Shown here: positions 1 through 9,631 of the stretch, piece after piece | How the letters are laid out: each line of letters starts with the position of its first letter | Position numbering within the stretch: position 1 is the stretch's first letter | DNA from: Psychromonas sp. MME1 | GTDB taxonomy: Bacteria; Pseudomonadota; Gammaproteobacteria; Enterobacterales; Psychromonadaceae | Assembly (NCBI RefSeq): GCF_041080865.1 | Contig: NZ_CP160906.1 | Coordinates: 372,001 to 436,000 of the forward strand | Direction of reading: 5' to 3' | DNA: 64,000 nt | Position numbers and translations under genes: made by a program | The notes under the pieces: model-generated | Seen by the model: only the letters and a program-made list of their open reading frames with translations | Databases searched by the model: none | What the model was told of the DNA's origin: nothing

Positions 1-1688
1 TTGGTCCATTCAATCGCAATCGCTTCAACGTTAAAACCGGTATTAATCACACATTCACGGGTTTGGTAATCAATAGTACCAACCGCATTACCGTTGTAAG
101 TTAGATTGCCGCTACCATCATCAATAATATGAACTTGAATAAATTCATCTTGAAAATTTTCTCGTCCATCGGTAACAAGATAGCCTGCTGGTGAAACGGG
201 GTAATTTATCTCAACAGAGTTAGGGCTAATGTCTGTGCTGCCATCTAATGTAAAAGTTAATTTATTGTTTGATGGATTCAACGGCAAGTTATAGCTGTTA
301 TTATTCGCCTTATTTGTCCAATCAAATTGATAAGCGGTTCCAACCGGTGGCAAGGCATTGGGTATTAATGAAACTTTTCTCCCTCGAACGACGCCCGCTG
401 CATCGCCGCTAATAATGTTATTGCTCACGGTTGCCATTTTATCATCCCACGTAATTGTTAACGTGTCGGCTTGCGGATAGCTTGGCAGATTAACGTTAAA
501 TCCTGCATCAGCGGCAATATCAGTGATTAGTCTTGTTGTAATACTGGTATTGGCCCACTGGTATAAGATAGGGCTATCTACATCAGGCAATGCGCCAAGT
601 GTGATTGCAATATTACCGAATTCATCGAGCTGTCCAGTCCCATAGCTTTCGTCAAAACCTTCCAAGACTCCGTCCCCGCGGTCGCGTAATTCATACCATT
701 TCCCCTGTACCATGTATGATACTATTACAGTACCTAGGGATGGTGTAGGAACAAGAGTTTGCGTGTAAACATAGCCTTGATTCTCTTTGGTAACTTGTAA
801 TAGCTGCGATTCGAGAGAAACAGGTGCTAAAACGCTGCGCGTCCCTGCCGAATTGCTTTTAATGGTGATCTCCATCGTATCAACAATGGGTTTGTTTACA
901 TGCGCGGTTTCAATTAACGCGCTCGGTACAAGTTGATTATAAACACTCGGCACCGTGACTTCGTTAGCTGCAAATTGGGCATCTTCGCGTAGCGGTTTTA
1001 CGCTGTAGTATTTTGCTGCATCGGCAACCATCGTTTCATAACACGCGCTATTACTGCTAATGGGATCATACGGACTGGGTTCAACACCTTTGAATGTATA
1101 ACGTAGCGGTTCGGATATTTCACAAGTCACAACGCGGCGGGTGAAATCTGGCACACCGGGATAGGAAAAGCTTTGAAGCGCTGATTGCACATTCACTATT
1201 TTAACGAATTGTTCATTACCTGTTTGTTTGTCGGTTGCCACTAACACTTCACCGCTAACAGGTAATTTGATGCCGATGCGCTGAATGAGACGGATAGAGC
1301 GAGAGCCTTTTAATTGATCGTACATCAATTCCCCTTGCCATTTTACGCCGCGCGCAAGATAGCTTTCGATAACGTTGCGGGACTCGTCACGCATAACGTA
1401 AGGTGAATTTTGGCTCATTAACGTGATAGAAACATTGGGATCGTCTGGTTGCTTTAATACGCCAACAGTCGCACCAAAATAAGTCTCAGCCAAGGCACTT
1501 TTAACCGCAGCATGAACGCTACGAATATTGACTACGCCGTAGGCTCTATCGAGGTCGGATACATCAGGAAAGATACTATTATGCTCGCCTGAAATTATCT
1601 CATTGCCCGTCATTTCACCGCCGCCATCACTTTCATCGGTCATGACTTTGGAGGCAAATAGTTTTATATCTGATTTGTATATTGGCAT
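1..1688 (-). CDS. phage tail protein downstream of the tape measure (C-terminus outside window)
   Basis: An open frame runs from ATG at 1686-1688 to the window edge, about 562 residues without a stop. The protein begins MPIYKSDIKLFASKVMTDES. Its start directly abuts the stop codon of the preceding gene, so the two are probably translationally coupled. I recall similar proteins after the tape measure in Mu-like phages with long non-contractile tails, where they are presumed tail-tip or baseplate components; that family link is from memory. No catalytic motif was recognised. The sequence is rich in beta-strand-like, polar segments, as expected for a virion protein. Confidence 0.7.
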   Translation of the reverse strand, partial: MPIYKSDIKLFASKVMTDESDGGGEMTGNEIISGEHNSIFPDVSDLDRAYGVVNIRSVHAAVKSALAETYFGATVGVLKQPDDPNVSITLMSQNSPYVMRDESRNVIESYLARGVKWQGELMYDQLKGSRSIRLIQRIGIKLPVSGEVLVATDKQTGNEQFVKIVNVQSALQSFSYPGVPDFTRRVVTCEISEPLRYTFKGVEPSPYDPISSNSACYETMVADAAKYYSVKPLREDAQFAANEVTVPSVYNQLVPSALIETAHVNKPIVDTMEITIKSNSAGTRSVLAPVSLESQLLQVTKENQGYVYTQTLVPTPSLGTVIVSYMVQGKWYELRDRGDGVLEGFDESYGTGQLDEFGNIAITLGALPDVDSPILYQWANTSITTRLITDIAADAGFNVNLPSYPQADTLTITWDDKMATVSNNIISGDAAGVVRGRKVSLIPNALPPVGTAYQFDWTNKANNNSYNLPLNPSNNKLTFTLDGSTDISPNSVEINYPVSPAGYLVTDGRENFQDEFIQVHIIDDGSGNLTYNGNAVGTIDYQTRECVINTGFNVEAIAIEWT

Positions 1689-2072
1689 TTAATCTAGAAC
1701 CTCAATTAGTTTAATAAGTGGGAGCAGGTAGATATCGTCGTCAGTAGGTTCGTCGGTGTGTTCAACTAAAGGGGTAGCAACAAAATGCTCTGCATCTGCA
1801 TAATCCCAACGCACGTTGTAAATCGTGCCGTGATAGCTGAGTTGCATCATTGTTGGGGTAAGGCGCAATGCACTGAGTAGCTTTATTTTTGAATATGGGG
1901 CCCAGGCGTTGCCACTGGTCAAAACAATCGGGCGTCCATCTTTCATACGCCCACGGTTTAGCACCAGTCGGCCCGTAATAGAGGGCTTGCCTTCTTGTTT
2001 AATGGGGCAGTAATTCAAATCAGCTTGCCATCGCAAACCATCTGGTAGTTCAATGCCATCTAATGAAATCAT
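1689..2072 (-). CDS. small phage tail protein, function unknown
   Basis: A 127-residue protein between the tape measure gene and the large tail protein. It has no recognised domain. The composition (many aromatic and basic residues, an acidic stretch EHTDEPTDDD near the C-terminus) fits a soluble virion or tail-tip component. It is about 90 bases downstream of the tape measure gene and immediately upstream of the next gene, so it belongs to the same late operon. Function is inferred from position only. Confidence 0.6.
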   Translation of the reverse strand: MISLDGIELPDGLRWQADLNYCPIKQEGKPSITGRLVLNRGRMKDGRPIVLTSGNAWAPYSKIKLLSALRLTPTMMQLSYHGTIYNVRWDYADAEHFVATPLVEHTDEPTDDDIYLLPLIKLIEVLD

Positions 2073-2164
2073 GCAATACTAAATCCTATATTGGTGTGGA
2101 ATTAGTATTGCAAAAATGGAGGGGCGAGGGGGATTGAGGCGCTTCGTGATGATGCGTAAAATGA

Positions 2165-5100
2165 TTATATAGTTGTTAATTTACTTTGTTGTAACAAGCG
2201 TAATAAATCATCTTTACCCGCCTCATTGGTTTGAATATTCGCTGACTGAGAGCCAAGCTCTAACTTTACTACCACAGTTTGCTGTGACGCTGAAACAGGT
2301 GATGAAATATTGGCGTTTTGTGCTTGAGTTTGATTTTTATTTTCAGTTTTAATTGCCGTTAGCTTTTGTTTGTATAGCTGTTCTGTTAAACGAATTGCTT
2401 CTTTTAAAGAATTAATCGATTGTGTATCTTGATATAGCTTTGCATCACGTAACTGGTTATTTAATGAAGCTAATTTAGTTTCATACTTACGCTTTTCGAT
2501 AGCTGCTTCATTACCAGCAATCCGATCAACTTCATCCTGAACACTATTTAATGCAGACTCAGCACTGGCTTTTAGTGATTCTAGTTTTTGACGCGCGCTA
2601 TCTAACTGGCTATGAAGCGCAGAAAGCTGACTTGAATCTAAACGGTTTAAGCTACCAATTGCATGCTCAGTATTATTAATCATTGCCAGTGTTGGGTTTT
2701 CAGTCGCCCCGAACGCTTGCTCTAATTCACGTAGTGTTTTTGTTTGGCGTGCAATTTTCAGAGATTGCTGGTCAAGCACAATCTGATCGCGAGCCATATC
2801 ACTAAACCACTCACTGTGAACTTGACGATTCTGGTAAATACGTCCCTCAAGCTCTTCTATTTTATCCGCTAACCCGCCAATACTCAGCTGTGTTAAGTCG
2901 GCTTGGTCAGCGACCGCCATGAATGCGCCAGCCATTGAAACGCTTGCATCAACTGTGCGGTTGGTAACATTAACAATAATGTCACCACCTTCTTTTACCG
3001 CTTCACTGGTATCCTTTGTCGCATTACGCTCTTCAACGGCAGCATCAACAATACTTTTGCTGGCTGCAGCTCGGTTTATATATTTGTCCCTGTTTTTATC
3101 GAGCTGCTTGCCTTGTTCGTTTAGTGCTTTATTTTGCTTATCAATTTCAAGCGTGACGCCTAAAATAGCGGCTTGTTGCACTACTGATTGGTCAACGCTT
3201 CTGCCTTGCGCTGTTGCAGCTTCTATTTCAGCTTCCGCCCAGGCTAACACCGCTAACTTATGATCGTTCGTATTAGCAGAATGGATTTTAATCTGTTCGT
3301 AAGCTTGTTTATGACGCTCCGCGGTCAGGGCTAATTTTTCAGCGGAGGTGATACCCAGTAAGTCATAAGCGCCGGTTAAATCCTGCGCTTTTACTTTGGT
3401 TTCTAATAAACCAAGGGCTAACTCATCGGCTGACAACTTGGCAGATTTTGCGTAATTCTCCCATGAGGTGCTTAATTCGTTTAAATCGGCCTGTGTTGAA
3501 ACCTTATTTAAAGCCGCATTAAAGGCAGTTTTAATAACAGCAGAAGAAGCATTTGCGTTACTAACAATCGCATCAAAGGTATTGACAATATCAACGCCCA
3601 TATCGGTAAATTCACCATTTACCACCTGAGCATCGACAGCGACTTTCTTCAGTGCAGAAGACAAACTAATTGTTAATGTATCGCTTAGTTCGTCCGCACT
3701 TAAATGGCCTTGCTCAAAGGCTTTATGTGCTGATTGCTGAAAAGCAAGTAACTGCGTACCCGTTAGATCCTTTAATTTATCAATTAATTGGCTTTGTAAC
3801 TTATTACCTAACTGGTCACTACGACTGTTTATCTCATCTAGCGTGCCAGTTAATGTTGCTACTTGCTCAATGGATGCAGGGTTAAACTGAATAAAAAATT
3901 GTTCCGCCCATTCGCCTAATTTGTTCGATGATGCGGCGGTTTCTATTGCGCTAACTTGATTGGTGATAGCAGTGCTAATCGCATCAATCTGCGCAAGCAT
4001 TGGGCTAGCATCAAGGATTGCTTGTTTTTCTTCTTGGCGTGCTTTTCTAATCGCGTCTGCTTTCGCTTTGGCTGCGTTCGCTACATTGACGTAAGCATTT
4101 GCAGTGTTATCCCACGCAATCACCCCCTGCTCAATCAACTGGTCAAGCTGATCGATATCTTTGATGGTGATGCCAACTTGTTCACTGAATTCTGCGAATT
4201 TGGCTTTTACTTCTTTATTTGATTCAACTAAACGAGCTTGTGACTCTTTAGCCGCATTGATGGATTTGTCATAATCAATGAGGTATTTAGTCACTTCGGT
4301 GATTGCAAAGTGTCCTGCCGCAATCGCAAGGCCGATACCACCAATTGAAAGGGTAAATGCTTTAGCACTACTCGCAGTTGCCAGTAATCCTGCACTGTAT
4401 CCAGCTAATGCAGTCGTCGCGGTTGCTGCGCTACTAACGAACCCACCGAACATAGAGGCTAATTTGATGCCTAACACCACTTTTGCAAGCGTGGCTAATT
4501 CCTCACGCCACTCATAAACAGTCACTAGCCCATTTTTCAGGGTTTTTAATGTGCCTACAATCGCATCGCTTATCTCTTTGGCATAGGTTTGCAATGAACC
4601 ATCGGCGGCCATCTCATCAATCGCAGTGCTAATGCCAGACAGCTCCGCTTTGAAGGTATCAAGCAGACCCGCTTTAGCGATGGTATTTTTAACTTTATCA
4701 ATGTTGTCATACAAGTTAGAGACAATGCCGTCCCAGGTGGTCATCATCGCTTTAGCACTACCAGCCGATGATTTTGCCATCTCATCAATCAGCAGTTTCA
4801 TCTCTTTACGGCCGATTTGACCTTTTTCGCTCATTTTTTGAAGTTCAGCGGTGGTTTTTCCTAGCGCCGTTTCAAGTAATGACCAAACAGGGATGCCGCG
4901 CTCAACGAGCTGGTTAACTTCTTCAGCTTGTAGCTTTTGTTTGCTCCATGCTTGGCCAACGGCTAATACAACACCTTCAAGCTCTTCTTGACCTCCGCCT
5001 AATTTTGAGACTGAATCGGTTAATGCCTGGAGCGTGCCATCCATCGGATCGAGTCCGTAGGCTTTGGCTTTAATGAATGCTTTAGTCACACCATCTAATT

Positions 5101-5926
5101 GCAGTGGCGTATTTTTAGCAAAGTCTTTCACCCACTCGGTTGCTTTATCACCCGCTTCAATACTGCCCATGATGCCACGCATCTGTGTATCTAATTTTTC
5201 AAACTTACCACCCGTTGCTAATAGGTCTTTAATGCTACCAGTAACGGTATTAATACCCACATAGGCAGCACCTGCAGCAACCAACCCTGTGGTAATTTTA
5301 TTGAGTTGACCGTTAAAGCCTTTACCACCCGTGGTCACTTCTTTGAAACTTTGGTTAGTTTTCTTATTTTTAGTGGTAAGTTTTTCTGTTGAAGTGGCTG
5401 TTTTATCAAGCGTGCGTTTTTGATGTTCAAGCTCATTGCTTAACATCTCTGCCCACTGGTCAGTAGCGCGCAACTGGATAGCTAACTGCTTTTGGGCGTT
5501 ATTAAGCTGATTGGTCTTAATACCAGATTGCTCAAGCTGTCCGCGCATCGCTTGTAATGATTGGGTTTGCTGCTGTTCTGCGGTTTTAAGTGCAGTGAGT
5601 TTTTTCTTGGCATCGTTAAATGATTTGCTAAGCGCTTTAGTGGGTTTATCAGTTTCGCCCATTTCACGGCCTAATGCCGTGGCTTTCGCTTTTGCCTGTT
5701 CAAGCCTAGCGGTGGTTTCACCCAGCTCTTTTTTAAGCGAACGAAAAGAGGCGATTGCCCCTTTTTGTTGCTCAAGTTCATTTATCCTCGCCCCTAACTG
5801 CTTCGCCTCACCGTGGGTGTGCTGTGCCTCTTCACCTAGCTCATCAATCAAACCAGAGAGTTTTTTAAGGCTTTCACTGCCAGTGGTGCGCGTATCAATA
5901 TTAAGGGATAAGGATAAATTACTCAT
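2165..5926 (-). CDS. tail tape measure protein
   Basis: A 1253-residue protein, the longest in the window. Residues 1-200 are coiled coil. Around residues 240-410 lies a typical tape-measure N-terminal domain (segments such as GGGQEELEGVVLAVGQAWSK and RGIPVWSLLETALG), followed by hydrophobic Ala/Gly-rich segments near 480-550 and further coiled coil to the end. In long-tailed phages this protein sets tail length and is ejected with the DNA. It starts only 13 bases after the tail tube gene. No room is left for the usual frameshifted tail assembly chaperone genes between tube and tape measure. Confidence 0.93.
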   Translation of the reverse strand: MSNLSLSLNIDTRTTGSESLKKLSGLIDELGEEAQHTHGEAKQLGARINELEQQKGAIASFRSLKKELGETTARLEQAKAKATALGREMGETDKPTKALSKSFNDAKKKLTALKTAEQQQTQSLQAMRGQLEQSGIKTNQLNNAQKQLAIQLRATDQWAEMLSNELEHQKRTLDKTATSTEKLTTKNKKTNQSFKEVTTGGKGFNGQLNKITTGLVAAGAAYVGINTVTGSIKDLLATGGKFEKLDTQMRGIMGSIEAGDKATEWVKDFAKNTPLQLDGVTKAFIKAKAYGLDPMDGTLQALTDSVSKLGGGQEELEGVVLAVGQAWSKQKLQAEEVNQLVERGIPVWSLLETALGKTTAELQKMSEKGQIGRKEMKLLIDEMAKSSAGSAKAMMTTWDGIVSNLYDNIDKVKNTIAKAGLLDTFKAELSGISTAIDEMAADGSLQTYAKEISDAIVGTLKTLKNGLVTVYEWREELATLAKVVLGIKLASMFGGFVSSAATATTALAGYSAGLLATASSAKAFTLSIGGIGLAIAAGHFAITEVTKYLIDYDKSINAAKESQARLVESNKEVKAKFAEFSEQVGITIKDIDQLDQLIEQGVIAWDNTANAYVNVANAAKAKADAIRKARQEEKQAILDASPMLAQIDAISTAITNQVSAIETAASSNKLGEWAEQFFIQFNPASIEQVATLTGTLDEINSRSDQLGNKLQSQLIDKLKDLTGTQLLAFQQSAHKAFEQGHLSADELSDTLTISLSSALKKVAVDAQVVNGEFTDMGVDIVNTFDAIVSNANASSAVIKTAFNAALNKVSTQADLNELSTSWENYAKSAKLSADELALGLLETKVKAQDLTGAYDLLGITSAEKLALTAERHKQAYEQIKIHSANTNDHKLAVLAWAEAEIEAATAQGRSVDQSVVQQAAILGVTLEIDKQNKALNEQGKQLDKNRDKYINRAAASKSIVDAAVEERNATKDTSEAVKEGGDIIVNVTNRTVDASVSMAGAFMAVADQADLTQLSIGGLADKIEELEGRIYQNRQVHSEWFSDMARDQIVLDQQSLKIARQTKTLRELEQAFGATENPTLAMINNTEHAIGSLNRLDSSQLSALHSQLDSARQKLESLKASAESALNSVQDEVDRIAGNEAAIEKRKYETKLASLNNQLRDAKLYQDTQSINSLKEAIRLTEQLYKQKLTAIKTENKNQTQAQNANISSPVSASQQTVVVKLELGSQSANIQTNEAGKDDLLRLLQQSKLTTI

Positions 5927-5939
5927 GACGACTCTCTAC

Positions 5940-6701
5940 TTATGCATCCGTTTCATCAAAGAAGTACGGAGCCACACCTTGTGCGCTCAATTCGATTTGG
6001 CCCGATAGCTCGGTGCTGACAAAATCACCCGCCATAAAGTCCGTGCCGTTACTAGCTGAAAGCGTACATTTACCCACGGTAAGCTTAACGTTTTTGCCAT
6101 TAGCAAGGTTTTGACCATCTAATAAAACACGGTATTTAGTGCCTAATGCAGCGCCTGCTTTAACACGTGTGCCGGTGATCGCATTTGAGGTGGCAGTGAT
6201 TTTGATGTTACCGCCATCTTCCACTGCGCCGCCTGCAATCGGCTTGACCATGCCCATCTGGTAGTTGATTTCAATGTCGTCACCAACCACTAACGGTGCA
6301 TCGGCATTATCAGTGTCAGTAATAACCAATCCATCAGAAACAACATTGCTCAGTGAAAACTCTGTCCAACGATTTTTTACTAAGACTACCGACTCTTCAG
6401 TGATACTACCTGCGCCAACATTGATCGCTTCACTGGTCCCATTAAGGGCAATTTCAACTACTTCAGTGGGTTGTTCATCGAGGGCAATACTAATTTCTGT
6501 TGCGCCAGGAATCGTTACACTATCCGCTGTTTGCCCAAAATTGGCTTTTTTAGTGGATTTACGAGTTTTATCTTCACTGGTGGGTTTAATTTCAAGTTTA
6601 GTGGTATTAATCGGTCCGATTAAGCCACCGCCGATACCTTGGGCGTTTAGCTTCTCAAGGTAAAAGTTACCTGCACAGAGCAGGCCTGTAGATTCACTCA
6701 T
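5940..6701 (-). CDS. siphovirus-type major tail tube protein
   Basis: A 253-residue beta-rich protein directly upstream of the tape measure. It starts MSESTGLLCAGNFYLEKLNA and has many short Val/Thr/Gly-rich strands, as in tail tube proteins. A contractile Mu-type phage would have a sheath of roughly 490 residues plus a small tube protein here. Instead there is one tube-sized protein, so the virion is predicted to have a long non-contractile tail. It overlaps the upstream gene by 4 bases (ATGA type). Assignment rests on position, size and composition. Confidence 0.7.
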   Translation of the reverse strand: MSESTGLLCAGNFYLEKLNAQGIGGGLIGPINTTKLEIKPTSEDKTRKSTKKANFGQTADSVTIPGATEISIALDEQPTEVVEIALNGTSEAINVGAGSITEESVVLVKNRWTEFSLSNVVSDGLVITDTDNADAPLVVGDDIEINYQMGMVKPIAGGAVEDGGNIKITATSNAITGTRVKAGAALGTKYRVLLDGQNLANGKNVKLTVGKCTLSASNGTDFMAGDFVSTELSGQIELSAQGVAPYFFDETDA

Positions 6702-7123
6702 GTTCGTTTTCCTTTAATGGTCATGTGGGTTGTAAAAAGTAAGGGAAAATAGCCGTAGCCATTTTTGTAAAGGGGTGGCGTGCCTGCGCTTTCACGGTGT
6801 AAATTGGTGAACTCAGGGGCAGGCTTCCAGCCTTGTAATTGCTCAAATACCTTGCCCATTAATTCACCCGCTTCTTGCTGAGCATCACGGCTATCAAAGG
6901 TCTGCACCGCAATGACCACCATCCAGCGTTGTTTGATTTTGCTGATAACACCGCCTTGGGCTGTTTTATCAATCGCATCACCAAGGTACACAACATGCGC
7001 AGCAGGGGTACTAAGGTTCTCTTCCGTGACTTTGCTGAGCTGTTCGCCTGATAGCACATCAATAAACTCGGTGATATCGGTTAAACGCGAGATCAACAAT
7101 TCCCCCAAGGCTAAATAGTTCAT
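6698..7123 (-). CDS. Mu gp37-like protein (DUF1834 type), head-tail connection
   Basis: A 141-residue protein with the expected size and position of Mu gp37-like proteins: after the gp36-like gene and before the tail tube gene. It overlaps both neighbours by 1-4 bases, which indicates tight translational coupling. These small proteins act in head-tail joining or tail completion. The sequence contains WMVVIAVQTFDSRDAQQEAG, in keeping with the minor tail or terminator proteins of this phage group. No enzyme motif. Confidence 0.65.
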   Translation of the reverse strand: MNYLALGELLISRLTDITEFIDVLSGEQLSKVTEENLSTPAAHVVYLGDAIDKTAQGGVISKIKQRWMVVIAVQTFDSRDAQQEAGELMGKVFEQLQGWKPAPEFTNLHRESAGTPPLYKNGYGYFPLLFTTHMTIKGKRT

Positions 7124-7539
7124 CAGATAAACCCTTTTGAGTCAGCACGCCCAAACAAAGTGCCTGCGGATTGTATTTCCGCCAGATCATTACTTTCGGG
7201 AGTGCTGTTATCATCGGTAAGTCCTAATGATGCTTGTCCAGTGCTAACACTTTTCAGAAAGCTAATCGCTTCGTCGTAACGTGTTTTGATTTGCTCTGGC
7301 GCGTTACTGTCATAGAGAAAGTAACGACTCATATCCGCACACAAACGGTTCAGCACGGTGGGAACGCTAATAAACGGCAGTGTATAACGAGAGGCTAAAT
7401 AACCGTCGATACGGTCTGTGGCATCCGTAATGGCTTGCTCAACCTGCGTGGCATCAAAGGAGTTATCATCAGCTCGCGCTAATTTGTCTAGCTCTTTTTG
7501 GCCGAACCGCTTAGCCATCTCGTTCACACTGCAATACAT
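7123..7539 (-). CDS. Mu gp36-like protein (DUF1320), head completion
   Basis: A 138-residue protein beginning MYCSVNEMAKRFGQKELDKL and containing ATDRIDGYLASRYTLPF, the pattern of DUF1320 (Mu gp36-like) proteins. Members are thought to work as head-tail adaptors. It shares single-base overlaps with the genes on both sides. Length and order after the major head protein match Mu-like phages well. Confidence 0.8.
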   Translation of the reverse strand: MYCSVNEMAKRFGQKELDKLARADDNSFDATQVEQAITDATDRIDGYLASRYTLPFISVPTVLNRLCADMSRYFLYDSNAPEQIKTRYDEAISFLKSVSTGQASLGLTDDNSTPESNDLAEIQSAGTLFGRADSKGFI

Positions 7540-8106
7540 TAGGCGTTACCTTCGCTTTCTGAAGTTTCACTTGTCGCAGGCTCAGTTTCAGGCGTTTCAA
7601 CGTCTGTTACTTCGTCTTCTGTCACGTCAACTTCTGGTGATTCCTGCTCTGCCTGATAAGTGGGATTTTCTTTTAACCAATTCCACGCTTCATCACGCAT
7701 TGCTGCACTGATTTGCACATCATCTTCAATCGCATTTTCTAAACACTTTGTAGTAGGTGCGCCTGAGCCTGTCAGCTCTAACGTGCCTGCACGTTGTAAC
7801 CATTGCATGATCGCAACAAGAAACGCGATACTTTCAGGTGGTACAACTACAGGTGGTAATGCGTCACCTGAGCCATCACCTTCTACGCTTTGCTGTAGGC
7901 TGTTATTCCCTGCCACCAAGTCCGCTGACGTAGCGGTGTCTGCTTTATCGGCTCCTTGTAATACCAAGCGCTTATCATTTGTGATCGCGTGTATTTGCGC
8001 ATCCGTTGCATCGTCGATGACGTTATCGCCTTTGTTAAAGACGAGGCCAGCACGACGATAGCCAGAATGGGAAGAATTAAAAACAGTAATACTTTTGTTA
8101 GCCATT
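7539..8106 (-). CDS. Mu gp35 / HI1506-like structural protein with acidic tail
   Basis: About 188 residues when started at ATG 8104-8106 (MANKSITVFNSSHSGYRRAG), which has a GGAG about 10 bases upstream; a longer upstream start is possible but lacks this. The N-terminal part, with its SSHSGYRRAG motif, resembles the HI1506/gp35-type proteins that follow the major head gene in Mu-like prophages. The last 40 residues are almost entirely Glu, Thr, Ser and Val, an acidic unstructured tail. Role in the virion is unproven; probably a minor head or decoration component. Confidence 0.65.
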
Positions 8107-8174
8107 TCATGTTTACTCCATGTTAAGTCTGAATTCCCACGCAAAGCATGGGAACTAAGTTAAAAATGTAAGGG

Positions 8175-9083
8175 TTAAAGGTAATCAGCCACCAGTAACT
8201 CAATTCGACCTTTGAGTTCATTAGAGCTATTTGCATCTAATTCACGCTCAAGCAAACGCGTAGCCACTTTTTCAAGTGAGGTTGGGACCACTAGAATCGT
8301 TGGTTTAATACCCAGTTTTTTACCACCATCGCCTTTAATAGCGCGCATTGCTTCAATCGCTTCCCATAAAGAATCACCGTTCAGTGTTTTCTTCATCGCA
8401 AAGGCCATTTGCCAGAAACCAAAGCCCACCGCACAACGTTTATCCACGCCGTAGCGGAACTCACGCGACATAAACACCGCTTCATCGTCATTCTTGGTCA
8501 TTGAGACTAATGACGGTGCTTTACGATCTTGATAAATCAGTGGTTTAATAGCGCGAGAGGTATCCAAAATAAACCAAGGTGCACCGACATAAGCGCCATC
8601 GACAATCATGTTCGCCACAGACACATCCGCACCACTGCCATCAACGGCATCATTCACGGGGTGATCGGTATCAAAGAAGTTTTGTCCGTCATAACACAGG
8701 GTCGTGAAACCGGCGCTCAACATGCCAAACACTAACTCATCAGGATGAATCGCGGCGGCATTACCCATCTCTTGGAAGAGTGGCGAATAGATACCTAGCT
8801 CATCATCTTCGATATCGTTCTTATCAACACCGACCGTTGACTCGTAATCTTCGTTCACGATTTGGTAGCCGTGTGCTTGCATCGACTTGATTTGACGGTC
8901 GCCGACCCATTTAGCCAATGATGGAAATTTACCCAACCAGCCGTAGGTATTGCTTTTACTGCTTGATTTAATAACAGAGGCGATTTTAGTGTATTGCGTT
9001 TCTACACCCGTTAAGCCACCTTGGAATTCACGATTAAAGCCTGTGAACAGGGCTGAAATTAATGCAGGAGTTACTAACGCCAT
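8175..9083 (-). CDS. major head (capsid) protein, Mu gpT family
   Basis: A 302-residue protein with clear Mu gpT features: N-terminal ALISALFTGFNREFQ, the YGWLGKFPSLAKWVGDRQIK segment, and NFFDTDHPV near residue 140. gpT forms the icosahedral shell. It abuts the protease/scaffold gene with a 1-base overlap, the standard T-after-I/Z order. Length is normal and the gene is intact. Confidence 0.95.
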   Translation of the reverse strand: MALVTPALISALFTGFNREFQGGLTGVETQYTKIASVIKSSSKSNTYGWLGKFPSLAKWVGDRQIKSMQAHGYQIVNEDYESTVGVDKNDIEDDELGIYSPLFQEMGNAAAIHPDELVFGMLSAGFTTLCYDGQNFFDTDHPVNDAVDGSGADVSVANMIVDGAYVGAPWFILDTSRAIKPLIYQDRKAPSLVSMTKNDDEAVFMSREFRYGVDKRCAVGFGFWQMAFAMKKTLNGDSLWEAIEAMRAIKGDGGKKLGIKPTILVVPTSLEKVATRLLERELDANSSNELKGRIELLVADYL

Positions 9084-9631
9084 TATTTTTCACCTTTTGA
9101 TTGAGCAAAGTCTGCATGGCTAATGCCTAATAAATCGGCTGCAATAACATCTTCTGCTGAGAGTTGAGCAAGACCAGCAACTTTATCTGTTGGGGCTTTG
9201 CCATCGGTTTGTGTTGCATTGAGTGCTGCAATCGGTACACGTACATCGAGTGAGGCCGTTAGCGCAGCAATACCGTGTTGATTGCCTAAATCGGTTAAAT
9301 AACCCATTTCACTTTTACGAATTTTGCCTTCATCAAAAGCTTGCTTTACTAAGCCTTCAACCTGCGCTTTACCGCTGTTTGCACTGAGTGCTGCAAATTC
9401 AGTGTTCAAGGCGTTATAGGTTTCAACGGGCACAAACTTTGTTAAATCAACGCCCGTACTTTCTGCCGTTAACGCAACAAGTTGTGTCTTTAAGCCCTCG
9501 ACCTTAGCGGCATCAGTTTGTAAATTATCCAGAGCAGAGAGCGCTGCCGTGGCTTGTTCGGGGGTGACATTGTTCGCATCGGGCAGGTCAATACCCAGTT
9601 TTGCGAGCATATCAATGAGCAGTTTGTTCAT
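9083..9631 (-). CDS. nested in-frame head scaffold protein (Mu gpZ-like)
   Basis: Within the protease gene an in-frame ATG at 9629-9631 (MNKLLIDMLAKLGIDLPDAN) is preceded at ideal spacing by AAGGAAG. This would produce a 182-residue protein identical to the C-terminal part of the protease precursor. In Mu, gene Z is nested in gene I in just this way and encodes the scaffold. The ribosome binding site is visible here; production of the separate protein is inferred. Confidence 0.75.
   Translation of the reverse strand: MNKLLIDMLAKLGIDLPDANNVTPEQATAALSALDNLQTDAAKVEGLKTQLVALTAESTGVDLTKFVPVETYNALNTEFAALSANSGKAQVEGLVKQAFDEGKIRKSEMGYLTDLGNQHGIAALTASLDVRVPIAALNATQTDGKAPTDKVAGLAQLSAEDVIAADLLGISHADFAQSKGEK

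Noticed and set aside
5511-6008. A 165-codon plus-strand frame opposite the tape measure gene
   Set aside because: Antisense shadow of the long coiled-coil gene, with low-complexity Ser/Cys-rich translation.
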